Source: Loxodes magnus (lineage: Eukaryota; Ciliophora; Karyorelictea; Loxodida; Loxodidae). Taken from it: a stretch of DNA of 64,000 bases. The notes below the pieces were generated by a model, which searched no databases, was not told the origin of the DNA, and worked only from the letters and a program-made list of their open reading frames with translations. The stretch covers positions 1 through 64,000 of the forward strand of contig CAMPDV010002017.1 of assembly GCA_946699065.1 (NCBI GenBank), in the 5' to 3' direction. Below are positions 40,655 to 54,084 of the stretch, in pieces. Within the stretch, counting starts at the first letter, position 1. Each line of letters starts with the position of its first letter. The position numbers and the translations under genes were made by a program.

Positions 40655-43600
40655 CTGTTCTTTGAAATCTCATCTCTTTCTCATTTTATTACTTTCAATT
40701 ATGATCTTCAGACTCTTTTACTTGCTTTTCTACTTCAATGTTCTTTGAAATCTCATCTCTCTCATTTTATTACTTTCAATTATGATCTTCAGACTCTTTT
40801 ACTTTCTTTTCTACTTCACTTTTCTTATAAATCTAATCTCTCTCATTTATTACTTTCATATATGATCTTCAGACTCTTTTACTTTCTTTTCTACTTCACT
40901 TTTCTTATAAATCTCATCTCTTTCTCATTTTATTACTTTCAATTATGATCTTCAGACTCTTTTACTTTCTTTTCTACTTCACTTTTCTTATAAATCTAAT
41001 CTCTCTCATTTTATTACTTTCAATTATGATCTTCAGACTCTTTTACTTGCTTTTCTACTTCACTGTTCTTTGAAATCTCATCTCTCTCATTTTATTACTT
41101 TCAATTATGATCTTCAGACTCTTTTACTTGCTTTTCTACTTCACTGTTCTTTGAAATCTCATCTCTTTCTCATTTTATTACTTTCAATTATGATCTTCAG
41201 ACTCTTTTACTTGCTTTTCTACTTCAATGTTCTTTGAAATCTCATCTCTCTCATTTTATTACTTTCATATATGATCTTCAGACTCTTTTACTTTCTTTTC
41301 TACTTCACTGTACTTATAAATCTAATCTCTCTCATTTATTACTTTCATATATGATCTTCAGACTCTTTTACTTTCTTTTCTACTTCACTGTACTTATAAA
41401 TCTCATCTCTTTCTCATTTTATTACTTTCAATTATGATCTTCAGACTCTTTTACTTGCTTTTCTACTTCACTGTTCTTTGAAATCTCATCTCTTTCTCAT
41501 TTTATTACTTTCAATTATGATCTTCAGACTCTTTTACTTGCTTTTCTACTTCAATGTTCTTTGAAATCTCATCTCTTTCTCATTTTATTACTTTCAATTA
41601 TGATCTTCAGACTCTTTTACTTGCTTTTCTACTTCAATGTTCTTTGAAATCTCATCTCTCTCATTTTATTACTTTCATATATGATCTTCAGACTCTTTTA
41701 CTTGCTTTTCTACTTCACTTTTCTTTGAAATCTCATCTCTCTCATTTATTACTTTCATATATGATCTTCAGACTCTTTTACTTTCTTTTCTACTTCACTG
41801 TACTTATAAATCTCATCTCTCTCATTTTATTACTTTCAATTATGATCTTCAGACTCTTTTACTTGCTTTTCTACTTCACTTTTCTTATAAATCTAATCTC
41901 TCTCATTTATTACTTTCATATATGATCTTCAGACTCTTTTACTTTCTTTTCTACTTCACTTTTCTTTGAAATCTCATCTCTTTCTCATTTTATTACTTTC
42001 AATTATGATCTTTAGACTCTTTTACTTGCTTTTCTACTTCACTGTTCTTTGAAATCTCATCTCTTTCTCATTTTATTACTTTCAATTATGATCTTCAGAC
42101 TCTTTTACTTGCTTTTCTACTTCACTGTTCTTTGAAATCTCATCTCTTTCTCATTTTATTACTTTCAATTATGATCTTCAGACTCTTTTACTTGCTTTTC
42201 TACTTCACTGTTCTTTGAAATCTCATCTCTCTCTCATTTATTACTTTCATATATGATCTTCAGACTCTTTTACTTTCTTTTCTACTTCACTGTACTTATA
42301 AATCTAATCTCTCTCATTTTATTACTTTCAATTATGATCTTCAGACTCTTTTACTTGCTTTTCTACTTCACTTTTCTTATAAATCTAATCTCTCTCATTT
42401 ATTACTTTCATATATGATCTTCAGACTCTTTTACTTTCTTTTCTACTTCAAAGTTCTTTGAAATCTCATCTCTTTCTCATTTTATTACTTTCAATTATGA
42501 TCTTCAGACTCTTTTACTTGCTTTTCTACTTCACTGTACTTATAAATCTAATCTCTCTCATTTTATTACTTTCATATATGATCTTCAGATTTATATACTT
42601 GCTTTTCTACTTCACTTTTCTTTGAAATCTCATCTCTCTCATTTTATTACTTTCAATTATGATCTTCAGACTCTTTTACTTGCTTTTCTACTTCACTTTT
42701 CTTATAAATCTCATCTCTCTCATTTTATTACTTTCAATTATGATCTTCAGACTCTTTTACTTGCTTTTCTACTTCACTTTTCTTTGAAATCTCATCTCTC
42801 TCATTTTATTACTTTCATATATGATCTTCAGACTCTTTTACTTTCTTTTCTACTTCACTTTTCTTATAAATCTCATCTCTTTCTCATTTTATTACTTTCA
42901 ATTATGATCTTCAGACTCTTTTACTTTCTTTTCTACTTCACTTTTCTTATAAATCTAATCTCTCTCATTTATTACTTTCATATATGATCTTCAGACTCTT
43001 TTACTTGCTTTTCTACTTCACTGTTCTTATAAATCTCATCTCTCTCATTTTATTACTTTCAATTATGATCTTCAGACTCTTTTACTTTCTTTTCTACTTC
43101 ACTTTTCTTATAAATCTAATCTCTCTCATTTTATTACTTTCATATATGATCTTCAGATTTATATACTTGCTTTTCTACTTCACTTTTCTTTGAAATCTCA
43201 TCTCTCTCATTTTATTACTTTCAATTATGATCTTCAGACTCTTTTACTTGCTTTTCTACTTCACTTTTCTTATAAATCTCATCTCTCTCATTTTATTACT
43301 TTCAATTATGATCTTCAGACTCTTTTACTTGCTTTTCTACTTCACTTTTCTTTGAAATCTCATCTCTCTCATTTTATTACTTTCAATTATGATCTTCAGA
43401 CTCTTTTACTTTCTTTTCTACTTCACTTTTCTTATAAATCTAATCTCTCTCATTTTATTACTTTCATATATGATCTTCAGATTTATATACTTGCTTTTCT
43501 ACTTCACTGTTCTTTGAAATCTCATCTCTTTCTCATTTTATTACTTTCAATTATGATCTTCAGACTCTTTTACTTGCTTTTCTACTTCAATGTTCTTTGA

Positions 43601-45264
43601 AATCTCATCTCTCTCATTTTATCACTTTCAATTATGATCTTCAGACTCTTTTACTTGCTTTTCTACTTCAATGTTCTTTGAAATCTCATCTCTTTCTCAT
43701 TTTATTACTTTCAATTATGATCTTCAGACTCTTTTACTTGCTTTTCTACTTCACTGTTCTTTGAAATCTCATCTCTCTCATTTTATTACTTTCAATTATG
43801 ATCTTCAGACTCTTTTACTTTCTTTTCTACTTCACTTTTCTTATAAATCTAATCTCTCTCATTTTATTACTTTCATATATGATCTTCAGATTTATATACT
43901 TGCTTTTCTACTTCACTTTTCTTTGAAATCTCATCTCTCTCATTTTATTACTTTCAATTATGATCTTCAGACTCTTTTACTTGCTTTTCTACTTCACTTT
44001 TCTTATAAATCTAATCTCTCTCATTTTATTACTTTCAATTATGATCTTCAGACTCTTTTACTTGCTTTTCTACTTCACTTTTCTTTGAAATCTCATCTCT
44101 CTCATTTTATTACTTTCAATTATGATCTTTAGACTCTTTTACTTGCTTTTCTACTTCACTGTTCTTTGAAATCTCATCTCTTTCTCATTTTATTACTTTC
44201 AATTATGATCTTCAGACTCTTTTACTTGCTTTTCTACTTCAATGTTCTTTGAAATCTCATCTCTCTCATTTTATCACTTTCAATTATGATATTCAGACTC
44301 TTTTACTTGCTTTTCTACTTCACTGTTCTTATAAATCTAATCTCTCTCATTTATTACTTTCATATATGATCTTCAGACTCTTTTACTTGCTTTTCTACTT
44401 CACTGTTCTTTGAAATCTCATCTCTTTCTCATTTTATTACTTTCAATTATGATCTTTAGACTCTTTTACTTGCTTTTCTACTTCACTGTTCTTTGAAATC
44501 TCATCTCTTTCTCATTTTATTACTTTCAATTATGATCTTCAGACTCTTTTACTTGCTTTTCTACTTCACTTTTCTTATAAATCTAATCTCTCTCATTTTA
44601 TTACTTTCAATTATGATCTTCAGACTCTTTTACTTGCTTTTCTACTTCACTGTTCTTTGAAATCTCATCTCTCTCATTTTATTACTTTCAATTATGATCT
44701 TTAGACTCTTTTACTTGCTTTTCTACTTCAATGTTCTTTGAAATCTCATCTCTCTCATTTTATCACTTTCAATTATGATCTTCAGACTCTTTTACTTGCT
44801 TTTCTACTTCACTGTTCTTTGAAATCTCATCTCTTTCTCATTTTATTACTTTCAATTATGATCTTCAGACTCTTTTACTTGCTTTTCTACTTCACTGTTC
44901 TTTGAAATCTCATCTCTTTCTCATTTTATTACTTTCAATTATGATCTTCAGACTCTTTTACTTGCTTTTCTACTTCACTTTTCTTATAAATCTCATCTCT
45001 TTCTCATTTTATTACTTTCAATTATGATCTTCAGACTCTTTTACTTGCTTTTCTACTTCACTTTTCTTATAAATCTCATCTCTTTCTCATTTTATTACTT
45101 TCAATTATGATCTTCAGACTCTTTTACTTGCTTTTCTACTTCAATGTTCTTTGAAATCTCATCTCTTTCTCATTTTATTACTTTCAATTATGATCTTCAG
45201 ACTCTTTTACTTGCTTTTCTACTTCAATGTTCTTTGAAATCTCATCTCTTTCTCATTTTATTAC

Positions 45265-46372
45265 TTTCAATATATGATCTTCAGACTCTTTTACTTGCTT
45301 TTCTACTTCACTGTTCTTTGAAATCTCATCTCTTTCTCATTTTATTACTTTCATATATGATCTTCAGACTCTTTTACTTGCTTTTCTACTTCACTGTTCT
45401 TATAAATCTCATCTCTTTCTCATTTTATTACTTTCAATTATGATCTTTAGACTCTTTTACTTGCTTTTCTACTTCGCTGTTCTTTGAAATCTCATCTCTT
45501 TCTCATTTTATTACTTTCAATTATGATCTTCAGACTCTTTTACTTGCTTTTCTACTTCAATGTTCTTATGAAATCTCATCTCTTTCTCATTTTATTACTT
45601 TCATATTATGATCTTCAGACTTTCTTTGCTTTTCTACTTCACTGTTCTTTGAAATCTCATCTCTTTCTCATTTTATTACTTTCAATTATGATCTTCAGAC
45701 TCTTTTACTTGCTTTTCTACTTCAATGTTCTTTGAAATCTCATCTCTTTCTCATTTTATTACTTTCATATATGATCTTCAGACTCTTTTACTTTCTTTTC
45801 TACTTCACTTTTCTTATAAATCTAATCTCTTTCTCATTTATTACTTTCATATATGATCTTCAGACTCTTTTACTTGCTTTTCTACTTCACTTTTATTATG
45901 AAATCTCATCTCTTTCTCATTTTATTACTTTCAATTATGATCTTCAGACTCTTTTACTTGCTTTTCTACTTCACTGTTCTTTGAAATCTCATCTCTTTCT
46001 CATTTTATTACTTTCAATTATGATCTTTAGACTCTTTTACTTGCTTTTCTACTTCACTGTTCTTTGAAATCTCATCTCTTTCTCATTTTATTACTTTCAA
46101 TATATGATCTTCAGACTCTTTTACTTGCTTTTCTACTTCAATGTTCTTTGAAATCTCATCTCTTTCTCATTTTATTACTTTCAATTATGATCTTCAGACT
46201 CTTTTACTTGCTTTTCTACTTCACTGTTCTTATAAATCTCATCTCTCTCATTTTATTACTTTCAATATATGATCTTCAGACTCTTTTACTTTCTTTTCTA
46301 CTTCACTTTTCTTATAAATCTAATCTCTCTCATTTTATTACTTTCATATATGATCTTCAGACTTTATATACT
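45265..46372 (+). repeat. Patch of composite monomer alleles, first block
   Basis: Monomers here carry alleles that look like two common alleles merged with one added base. CAATATATG lies at about 45,268, 46,098 and 46,264. CATATTATG lies at 45,602. CTTATGAAATC lies near 45,566, with TTATTATGAAATC near 45,893. CAGACTTTCTTTGC lies near 45,617 and CAGACTTTATATAC near 46,359. In the matching copy near 20.85-21.3 kb and 22.7 kb the same sites read TTTGAAATC, CATATATG, CAGATTTCTTTGC and CAGATTTATATAC. Confidence 0.8.
45475..45476. other. CpG marker monomer (6 of 7)
   Basis: CTTCGCTG at the start of the second long B copy. The preceding monomer here has the 83-bp CT box where the other six have the 81-bp box, in line with the altered alleles of this patch. 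Confidence 0.85.
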
Positions 46373-47446
46373 TGCTTTTCTACTTCACTTTTCTTTGAAA
46401 TCTCATCTCTCTCATTTTATTACTTTCAATTATGATCTTCAGACTCTTTTACTTGCTTTTCTACTTCACTTTTCTTATAAATCTAATCTCTTTCTCATTT
46501 TATTACTTTCATATATGATCTTCAGACTCTTTTACTTGCTTTTCTACTTCACTTTTCTTTGAAATCTCATCTCTCTCATTTTATTACTTTCAATTATGAT
46601 CTTTAGACTCTTTTAGATGCTTTTCTACTTCATTGTTCTTTGAAATCTCATCTCTCTCATTTTATCACTTTCAATTATGATCTTCAGACTCTTTTACTTG
46701 CTTTTCTACTTCAATGTTCTTTGAAATCTCATCTCTTTCTCATTTTATTACTTTCAATTATGATCTTCAGACTCTTTTACTTGCTTTTCTACTTCACTGT
46801 TCTTTGAAATCTCATCTCTCTCATTTTATTACTTTCAATTATGATCTTCAGACTCTTTTACTTTCTTTTCTACTTCACTTTTCTTATAAATCTAATCTCT
46901 CTCATTTTATTACTTTCATATATGATCTTCAGATTTATATACTTGCTTTTCTACTTCACTTTTCTTTGAAATCTCATCTCTCTCATTTTATTACTTTCAA
47001 TTATGATCTTCAGACTCTTTTACTTGCTTTTCTACTTCACTTTTCTTATAAATCTAATCTTTCTCATTTTATTACTTTCAATTATGATCTTCAGACTCTT
47101 TTACTTGCTTTTCTACTTCATTGTTCTTTGAAATCTCATCTCTCTCATTTTATTACTTTCAATTATGATCTTCAGACTCTTTTACTTTCTTTTCTACTTC
47201 ACTTTTCTTATAAATCTCATCTCTTTCTCATTTTATTACTTTCAATTATGATCTTCAGACTCTTTTACTTGCTTTTCTACTTCAATGTTCTTATAAATCT
47301 CATCTCTTTCTCATTTTATTACTTTCAATTATGATCTTCAGACTCTTTTACTTGCTTTTCTACTTCACTGTTCTTATAAATCTCATCTCTCTCATTTTAT
47401 TACTTTCAATTATGATCTTTAGACTCTTTTACTTGCTTTTCTACTT

Positions 47447-47448
47447 CG
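47447..47448. other. CpG marker monomer (7 of 7)
   Basis: CTTCGCTG with the same flanks; pairs with 24,028 at offset 23,419. Confidence 0.85.
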
Positions 47449-49654
47449 CTGTTCTTTGAAATCTCATCTCTTTCTCATTTTATTACTTTCAATTATGATC
47501 TTCAGACTCTTTTACTTGCTTTTCTACTTCAATGTTCTTTGAAATCTCATCTCTCTCATTTTATCACTTTCAATTATGATATTCAGACTCTTTTACTTGC
47601 TTTTCTACTTCACTGTTCTTATAAATCTAATCTCTCTCATTTATTACTTTCATATATGATCTTCAGACTCTTTTACTTTCTTTTCTACTTCACTGTACTT
47701 ATAAATCTAATCTCTCTCATTTATTACTTTCAATTATGATCTTTAGACTCTTTTACTTGCTTTTCTACTTCACTGTTCTTTGAAATCTCATCTCTTTCTC
47801 ATTTTATTACTTTCAATTATGATCTTCAGACTCTTTTACTTGCTTTTCTACTTCAATGTTCTTTGAAATCTCATCTCTCTCATTTTATCACTTTCAATTA
47901 TGATATTCAGACTCTTTTACTTGCTTTTCTACTTCACTGTTCTTATAAATCTAATCTCTCTCATTTATTACTTTCATATATGATCTTCAGACTCTTTTAC
48001 TTGCTTTTCTACTTCACTGTTCTTTGAAATCTCATCTCTTTCTCATTTTATTACTTTCAATTATGATCTTTAGACTCTTTTACTTGCTTTTCTACTTCAT
48101 TGTTCTTTGAAATCTCATCTCTCTCATTTTATTACTTTCAATTATGATCTTCAGACTCTTTTACTTTCTTTTCTACTTCACTGTTCTTTGAAATCTCATC
48201 TCTTTCTCATTTTATTACTTTCAATTATGATCTTCAGACTCTTTTACTTGCTTTTCTACTTCACTGTTCTTTGAAATCTCATCTCTTTCTCATTTTATTA
48301 CTTTTAATTATGATCTTCAGACTCTTTTACTTGCTTTTCTACTTCACTGTTCTTTGAAATCTCATCTCTCTCTCATTTATTACTTTCATATATGATCTTC
48401 AGACTCTTTTACTTTCTTTTCTACTTCACTGTACTTATAAATCTCATCTCTTTCTCATTTTATTACTTTCAATTATGATCTTCAGACTCTTTTACTTGCT
48501 TTTCTACTTCACTGTTCTTTGAAATCTCATCTCTTTCTCATTTTATTACTTTCAATTATGATCTTCAGACTCTTTTACTTGCTTTTCTACTTCACTGTTC
48601 TTTGAAATCTCATCTCTCTCATTTTATTACTTTCATATATGATCTTCAGACTCTTTTACTTTCTTTTCTACTTCACTTTTCTTATAAATCTCATCTCTTT
48701 CTCATTTTATTACTTTCAATTATGATCTTCAGACTCTTTTACTTTCTTTTCTACTTCACTTTTCTTATAAATCTAATCTCTCTCATTTATTACTTTCATA
48801 TATGATCTTCAGACTCTTTTACTTGCTTTTCTACTTCACTGTTCTTATAAATCTCATCTCTCTCATTTTATTACTTTCAATTATGATCTTCAGACTCTTT
48901 TACTTTCTTTTCTACTTCACTTTTCTTATAAATCTAATCTCTCTCATTTTATTACTTTCATATATGATCTTCAGATTTATATACTTGCTTTTCTACTTCA
49001 CTTTTCTTTGAAATCTCATCTCTCTCATTTTATTACTTTCAATTATGATCTTCAGACTCTTTTACTTGCTTTTCTACTTCACTTTTCTTATAAATCTAAT
49101 CTCTCTCATTTTATTACTTTCAATTATGATCTTCAGACTCTTTTACTTGCTTTTCTACTTCACTGTTCTTTGAAATCTCATCTCTCTCATTTTATTACTT
49201 TCAATTATGATCTTTAGACTCTTTTACTTGCTTTTCTACTTCACTGTTCTTTGAAATCTCATCTCTTTCTCATTTTATTACTTTCAATTATGATCTTCAG
49301 ACTCTTTTACTTGCTTTTCTACTTCAATGTTCTTTGAAATCTCATCTCTCTCATTTTATCACTTTCAATTATGATATTCAGACTCTTTTACTTGCTTTTC
49401 TACTTCACTGTTCTTATAAATCTAATCTCTCTCATTTATTACTTTCATATATGATCTTCAGACTCTTTTACTTGCTTTTCTACTTCACTGTTCTTTGAAA
49501 TCTCATCTCTTTCTCATTTTATTACTTTCAATTATGATCTTTAGACTCTTTTACTTGCTTTTCTACTTCATTGTTCTTTGAAATCTCATCTCTCTCATTT
49601 TATTACTTTCATATATGATCTTCAGACTCTTTTACTTTCTTTTCTACTTCACTG

Positions 49655-52600
49655 TACTCATGAAATCTCATCTCTCTCATTTATTACTTTCATATATGAT
49701 CTTCAGACTTTTTACTTGCTTTTCTACTTCACTGTTCTTTGAAATCTCATCTCTTTCTCATTTTATTACTTTCAATTATGATCTTCAGACTCTTTTACTT
49801 GCTTTTCTACTTCAATGTTCTTTGAAATCTCATCTCTTTCTCATTTTATTACTTTCATATATGATCTTCAGACTCTTTTACTTGCTTTTCTACTTCACTG
49901 TTCTTTGAAATCTCATCTCTTTCTCAATTTATTACTTTCAATTATGATCTTCAGACTCTTTTACTTGCTTTTCTACTTCAATGTTCTTTGAAATCTCATC
50001 TCTTTCTCATTTTATTACTTTCAATTATGATCTTCAGACTCTTTTACTTGCTTTTCTACTTCAATGTTCTTTGAAATCTCATCTCTTTCTCATTTTATTA
50101 CTTTCATATATGATCTTCAGACTCTTTTACTTGCTTTTCTACTTCACTGTTCTTATAAATCTAATCTCTCTCATTTTATTACTTTCAATTATGATCTTCA
50201 GACTCTTTTACTTGCTTTTCTACTTCACTGTTCTTTGAAATCTCATCTCTTTCTCATTTTATTACTTTCAATTATGATCTTTAGACTCTTTTACTTGCTT
50301 TTCTACTTCATTGTTCTTTGAAATCTCATCTCTTTCTCATTTTATTACTTTCAATTATGATCTTCAGACTCTTTTACTTGCTTTTCTACTTCACTGTTCT
50401 TTGAAATCTCATCTCTTTCTCATTTTATTACTTTCAATTATGATCTTCAGACTCTTTTACTTGCTTTTTCTACTTCACTGTTCTTTGAAATCTCATCTCT
50501 TTCTCATTTTATTACTTTCAATTATGATCTTCAGACTCTTTTACTTGCTTTTCTACTTCACTGTTCTTATGAAATCTCATCTCTTTCTCATTTTATTACT
50601 TTCAATTATGATCTTCAGACTCTTTTACTTGCTTTTCTACTTCACTTTTCTTATAAATCTCATCTCTTTCTCATTTTATTACTTTCATATATGATCTTCA
50701 GACTTTTTACTTGCTTTTCTACTTCACTGTTCTTTGAAATCTCATCTCTTTCTCATTTTATTACTTTCATATTATGATCTTCAGACTCTCTTACTTGCTT
50801 TTCTACTTCAATGTTCTTTGAAATCTCATCTCTCTCATTTTATTACTTTCATATATGATCTTCAGACTCTTTTACTTGCTTTTCTACTTCACTTTTCTTA
50901 TAAATCTCATCTCTTTCTCATTTATTACTTTCAATATATGATCTTCAGACTCTTTTACTTGCTTTTCTACTTCACTTTTCTTATGAAATCTCATCTCTTT
51001 CTCATTTTATTACTTTCAATTATGATCTTCAGACTCTTTTACTTGCTTTTCTACTTCACTGTTCTTTGAAATCTCATCTCTCTCATTTTATTACTTTCAT
51101 ATTATGATCTTCAGACTCTCTTACACACTATTCTACTTCACTGTTCTTTGAAATCTCATCTCTTTCTCATTTTATTACTTTCAATTATGATCTTCAGACT
51201 CTTTTACTTGCTTTTCTACTTCAATGTTCTTTGAAATCTCATCTCTTTCTCATTTTATTACTTTCAATTATGATCTTCAGACTCTTTTACTTGCTTTTCT
51301 ACTTCACTGTTCTTATAAATCTAATCTCTCTCATTTATTACTTTCATATATGATCTTCAGACTCTTTTACTTGCTTTTCTACTTCACTGTTCTTTGAAAT
51401 CTCATCTCTTTCTCATTTTATTACTTTCAATTATGATCTTTAGACTCTTTTACTTGCTTTTCTACTTCATTGTTCTTTGAAATCTCATCTCTCTCATTTT
51501 ATCACTTTCAATTATGATCTTCAGACTCTTTTACTTTCTTTTCTACTTCACTTTTCTTATAAATCTCATCTCTCTCATTTTATTACTTTCAATTATGATC
51601 TTCAGACTCTTTTACTTGCTTTTCTACTTCACTGTTCTTTGAAATCTCATCTCTTTCTCATTTTATTACTTTCAATTATGATCTTCAGACTCTTTTACTT
51701 GCTTTTCTACTTCAATGTTCTTTGAAATCTCATCTCTCTCATTTTATTACTTTCAATATATGATCTTCAGACTCTTTTACTTGCTTTTCTACTTCACTGT
51801 ACTCATAAATCTCATCTCTCTCATTTATTACTTTCATATATGATCTTCAGACTCTTTTACTTGCTTTTCTACTTCACTGTACTTATAAATCTCATCTCTT
51901 TCTCATTTTATTACTTTCAATTATGATCTTCAGACTCTTTTACTTGCTTTTCTACTTCACTGTTCTTATAAATCTCATCTCTCTCATTTATTACTTTCAT
52001 ATATGATCTTCAGACTCTCTTACACACTATTCTACTTCACTTTTCTTTGAAATCTCATCTCTTTCTCATTTTATTACTTTCAATTATGATCTTCAGACTC
52101 TTTTACTTGCTTTTCTACTTCAATGTTCTTTGAAATCTCATCTCTTTCTCATTTTATTACTTTCAATTATGATCTTCAGACTCTTTTACTTGCTTTTCTA
52201 CTTCATTGTTCTTTGAAATCTCATCTCTTTCTCATTTTATTACTTTCAATTATGATCTTCAGACTCTTTTACTTGCTTTTCTACTTCATTGTTCTTTGAA
52301 ATCTCATCTCTCTCATTTATTACTTTCAATATATGATCTTCAGACTCTTTTACTTGCTTTTCTACTTCAATGTTCTTATAAATCTCATCTCTTTCTCATT
52401 TTATTACTTTCAATTATGATCTTCAGACTCTTTTACTTGCTTTTCTACTTCACTGTTCTTTGAAATCTCATCTCTTTCTCATTTTATTACTTTCATATAT
52501 GATCTTCAGACTCTTTTACTTTCTATTCTACTTCACTGTACTTATAAATCTCATCTCTTTCTCATTTTATTACTTTCAATTATGATCTTCAGACTCTTTT

Positions 52601-54080
52601 ACTTGCTTTTCTACTTCAATGTACTTATAAATCTCATCTCTTTCTCATTTTATTACTTTCAATTATGATCTTCAGACTCTTTTACTTGCTTTTCTACTTC
52701 ATTGTACTTATAAATCTCATCTCTTTCTCATTTTATTACTTTCAATATATGATCTTCAGACTCTTTTACTTGCTTTTCTACTTCAATTTTCTTTGAAATC
52801 TCATCTCTTTCTCATTTTATTACTTTCAATTATGATCTTCAGACTCTTTTACTTGCTTTTCTACTTCACTGTTCTTATAAATCTCATCTCTTTCTCATTT
52901 TATTACTTTCATATTATGATCTTCAGACTCTTTTACTTGCTTTTCTACTTCACTGTTCTTTGAAATCTCATCTCTCTCATTTTATTACTTTCAATTATGA
53001 TCTTTAGACTCTTTTACTTGCTTTTCTACTTCACTGTTCTTTGAAATCTCATCTCTTTCTCATTCTATTACTTTCAATTATGATCTTCAGACTCTTTTAC
53101 TTGCTTTTCTACTTCATTGTTCTTTGAAATCTCATCTCTCTCATTTTATTACTTTCAATATATGATCTTCAGACTCTTTTACTTGCTTTTCTACTTCACT
53201 GTACTTATAAATCTCATCTCTCTCATTTTATCACTTTCAATATATGATCTTCAGACTCTTTTACTTGCTTTTCTACTTCACTGTTCTTATAAATCTCATC
53301 TCTTTCTCATTTTATTACTTTCAATTATGATCTTCAGACTCTTTTACTTGCTTTTCTACTTCACTGTTCTTATGAAATCTCATCTCTCTCATTTATTACT
53401 TTCAATATATGATCTTCAGACTCTTTTACTTGCTTTTCTACTTCACTTTTCTTTGAAATCTCATCTCTTTCTCATTTTATTACTTTCAATTATGATCTTT
53501 AGACTCTTTTACTTGCTTTTCTACTTCACTGTTCTTTGAAATCTCATCTCTTTCTCATTTTATTACTTTCAATTATGATCTTCAGACTCTTTTACTTTCT
53601 TTTCTACTTCACTGTTCTTATGAAATCTAATCTCTTTCTCATTTTATTACTTTCAATTATGATCTTCAGACTCTTTTACTTGCTTTTCTACTTCACTGTA
53701 CTTATGAAATCTAATCTCTCTCATTTATTACTTTCAATATATGATCTTTAGACTCTTTTACTTGCTTTTCTACTTCATTGTTCTTTGAAATCTCATCTCT
53801 TTCTCATTTTATTACTTTCAATTATGATCTTCAGACTCTTTTACTTGCTTTTCTACTTCACTGTTCTTTGAAATCTCATCTCTTTCTCATTTATTACTTT
53901 CAATATATGATCTTCAGACTCTTTTACTTTCTTTTCTACTTCAAAGTTCTTTGAAATCTCATCTCTCTCTCATTTATTACTTTCAATATATGATCTTCAG
54001 ACTCTTTTACTTGCTTTTCTACTTCAATGTTCTTTGAAATCTCATCTCTTTCTCATTTTATTACTTTCATATTATGATCT
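49655..54080 (+). repeat. Patch of composite monomer alleles, second block
   Basis: Composite alleles recur here. CAATATATG occurs at ten sites between about 50,932 and 53,985. CATATTATG occurs near 50,768, 51,098, 52,910 and 54,068. ATGAAATC follows CTC or CTT near 49,659, 50,567, 50,980, 53,369, 53,618 and 53,703. CAGACTTTTTACTTGC occurs near 49,704 and 50,699. The stretch 46,400-49,650 between the two patches shows none and matches its partner copy cleanly. The patch ends where the A2 copy begins. Confidence 0.8.
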
Positions 54081-54084
54081 TCAG

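Larger units (their letters stand above)
39263..40880 (+). repeat. B blocks with two CpG markers, 1,145 bp apart
   Basis: 39,263-39,600 recurs at 40,408-40,745 (offset 1,145), each with CTTCGCTG (39,508 and 40,653). Between them a CAGATTTCTTTGC segment recurs at offset 655 (39,637 pairs with 40,292). Both relate to 20,598 and 23,783 in the left part of domain B. Confidence 0.7.
45144..51900 (+). repeat. Second long copy of the left part of domain B (20.6-28.7 kb)
   Basis: Rare variants recur in order. CTTCGCTG at 20,843 pairs with 45,475 (offset 24,632). TTTTATTTG near 21,250 pairs with TTTTATTATG near 45,891. CTTTTAGATGC near 22,944 pairs with 46,611 (offset 23,667). 24,120 pairs with 47,539 (23,419), 25,426 with 48,602 (23,176), TTCTCAATTT at 26,751 with 49,921 (23,170), and 28,283 with 51,477 (23,194). 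The main offset drops (about 970 bp and 248 bp) are near whole numbers of monomers, so this copy has lost about twelve and three units. Confidence 0.8.
20500..54000 (+). repeat. Subdomain B of the satellite array
   Basis: This 33-kb middle part uses the same monomer with a different set of linked variants. These are CAGATTTATATACTTGC (about 10 sites, 22.7-49.0 kb), CACTGTACTTATAAATC, TGATATTCAG (24.1-49.4 kb), frequent TTACTTTCTTTTCTAC, TATAAATC in place of TTGAAATC, and the CpG-bearing CTTCGCTG (7 sites). The A marker TTACACACTATTC is missing from about 18.5 to 51.1 kb and appears only at 51,121 and 52,021 before the A2 boundary. Edges are approximate, since they are changes in variant mix. 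Confidence 0.75.
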
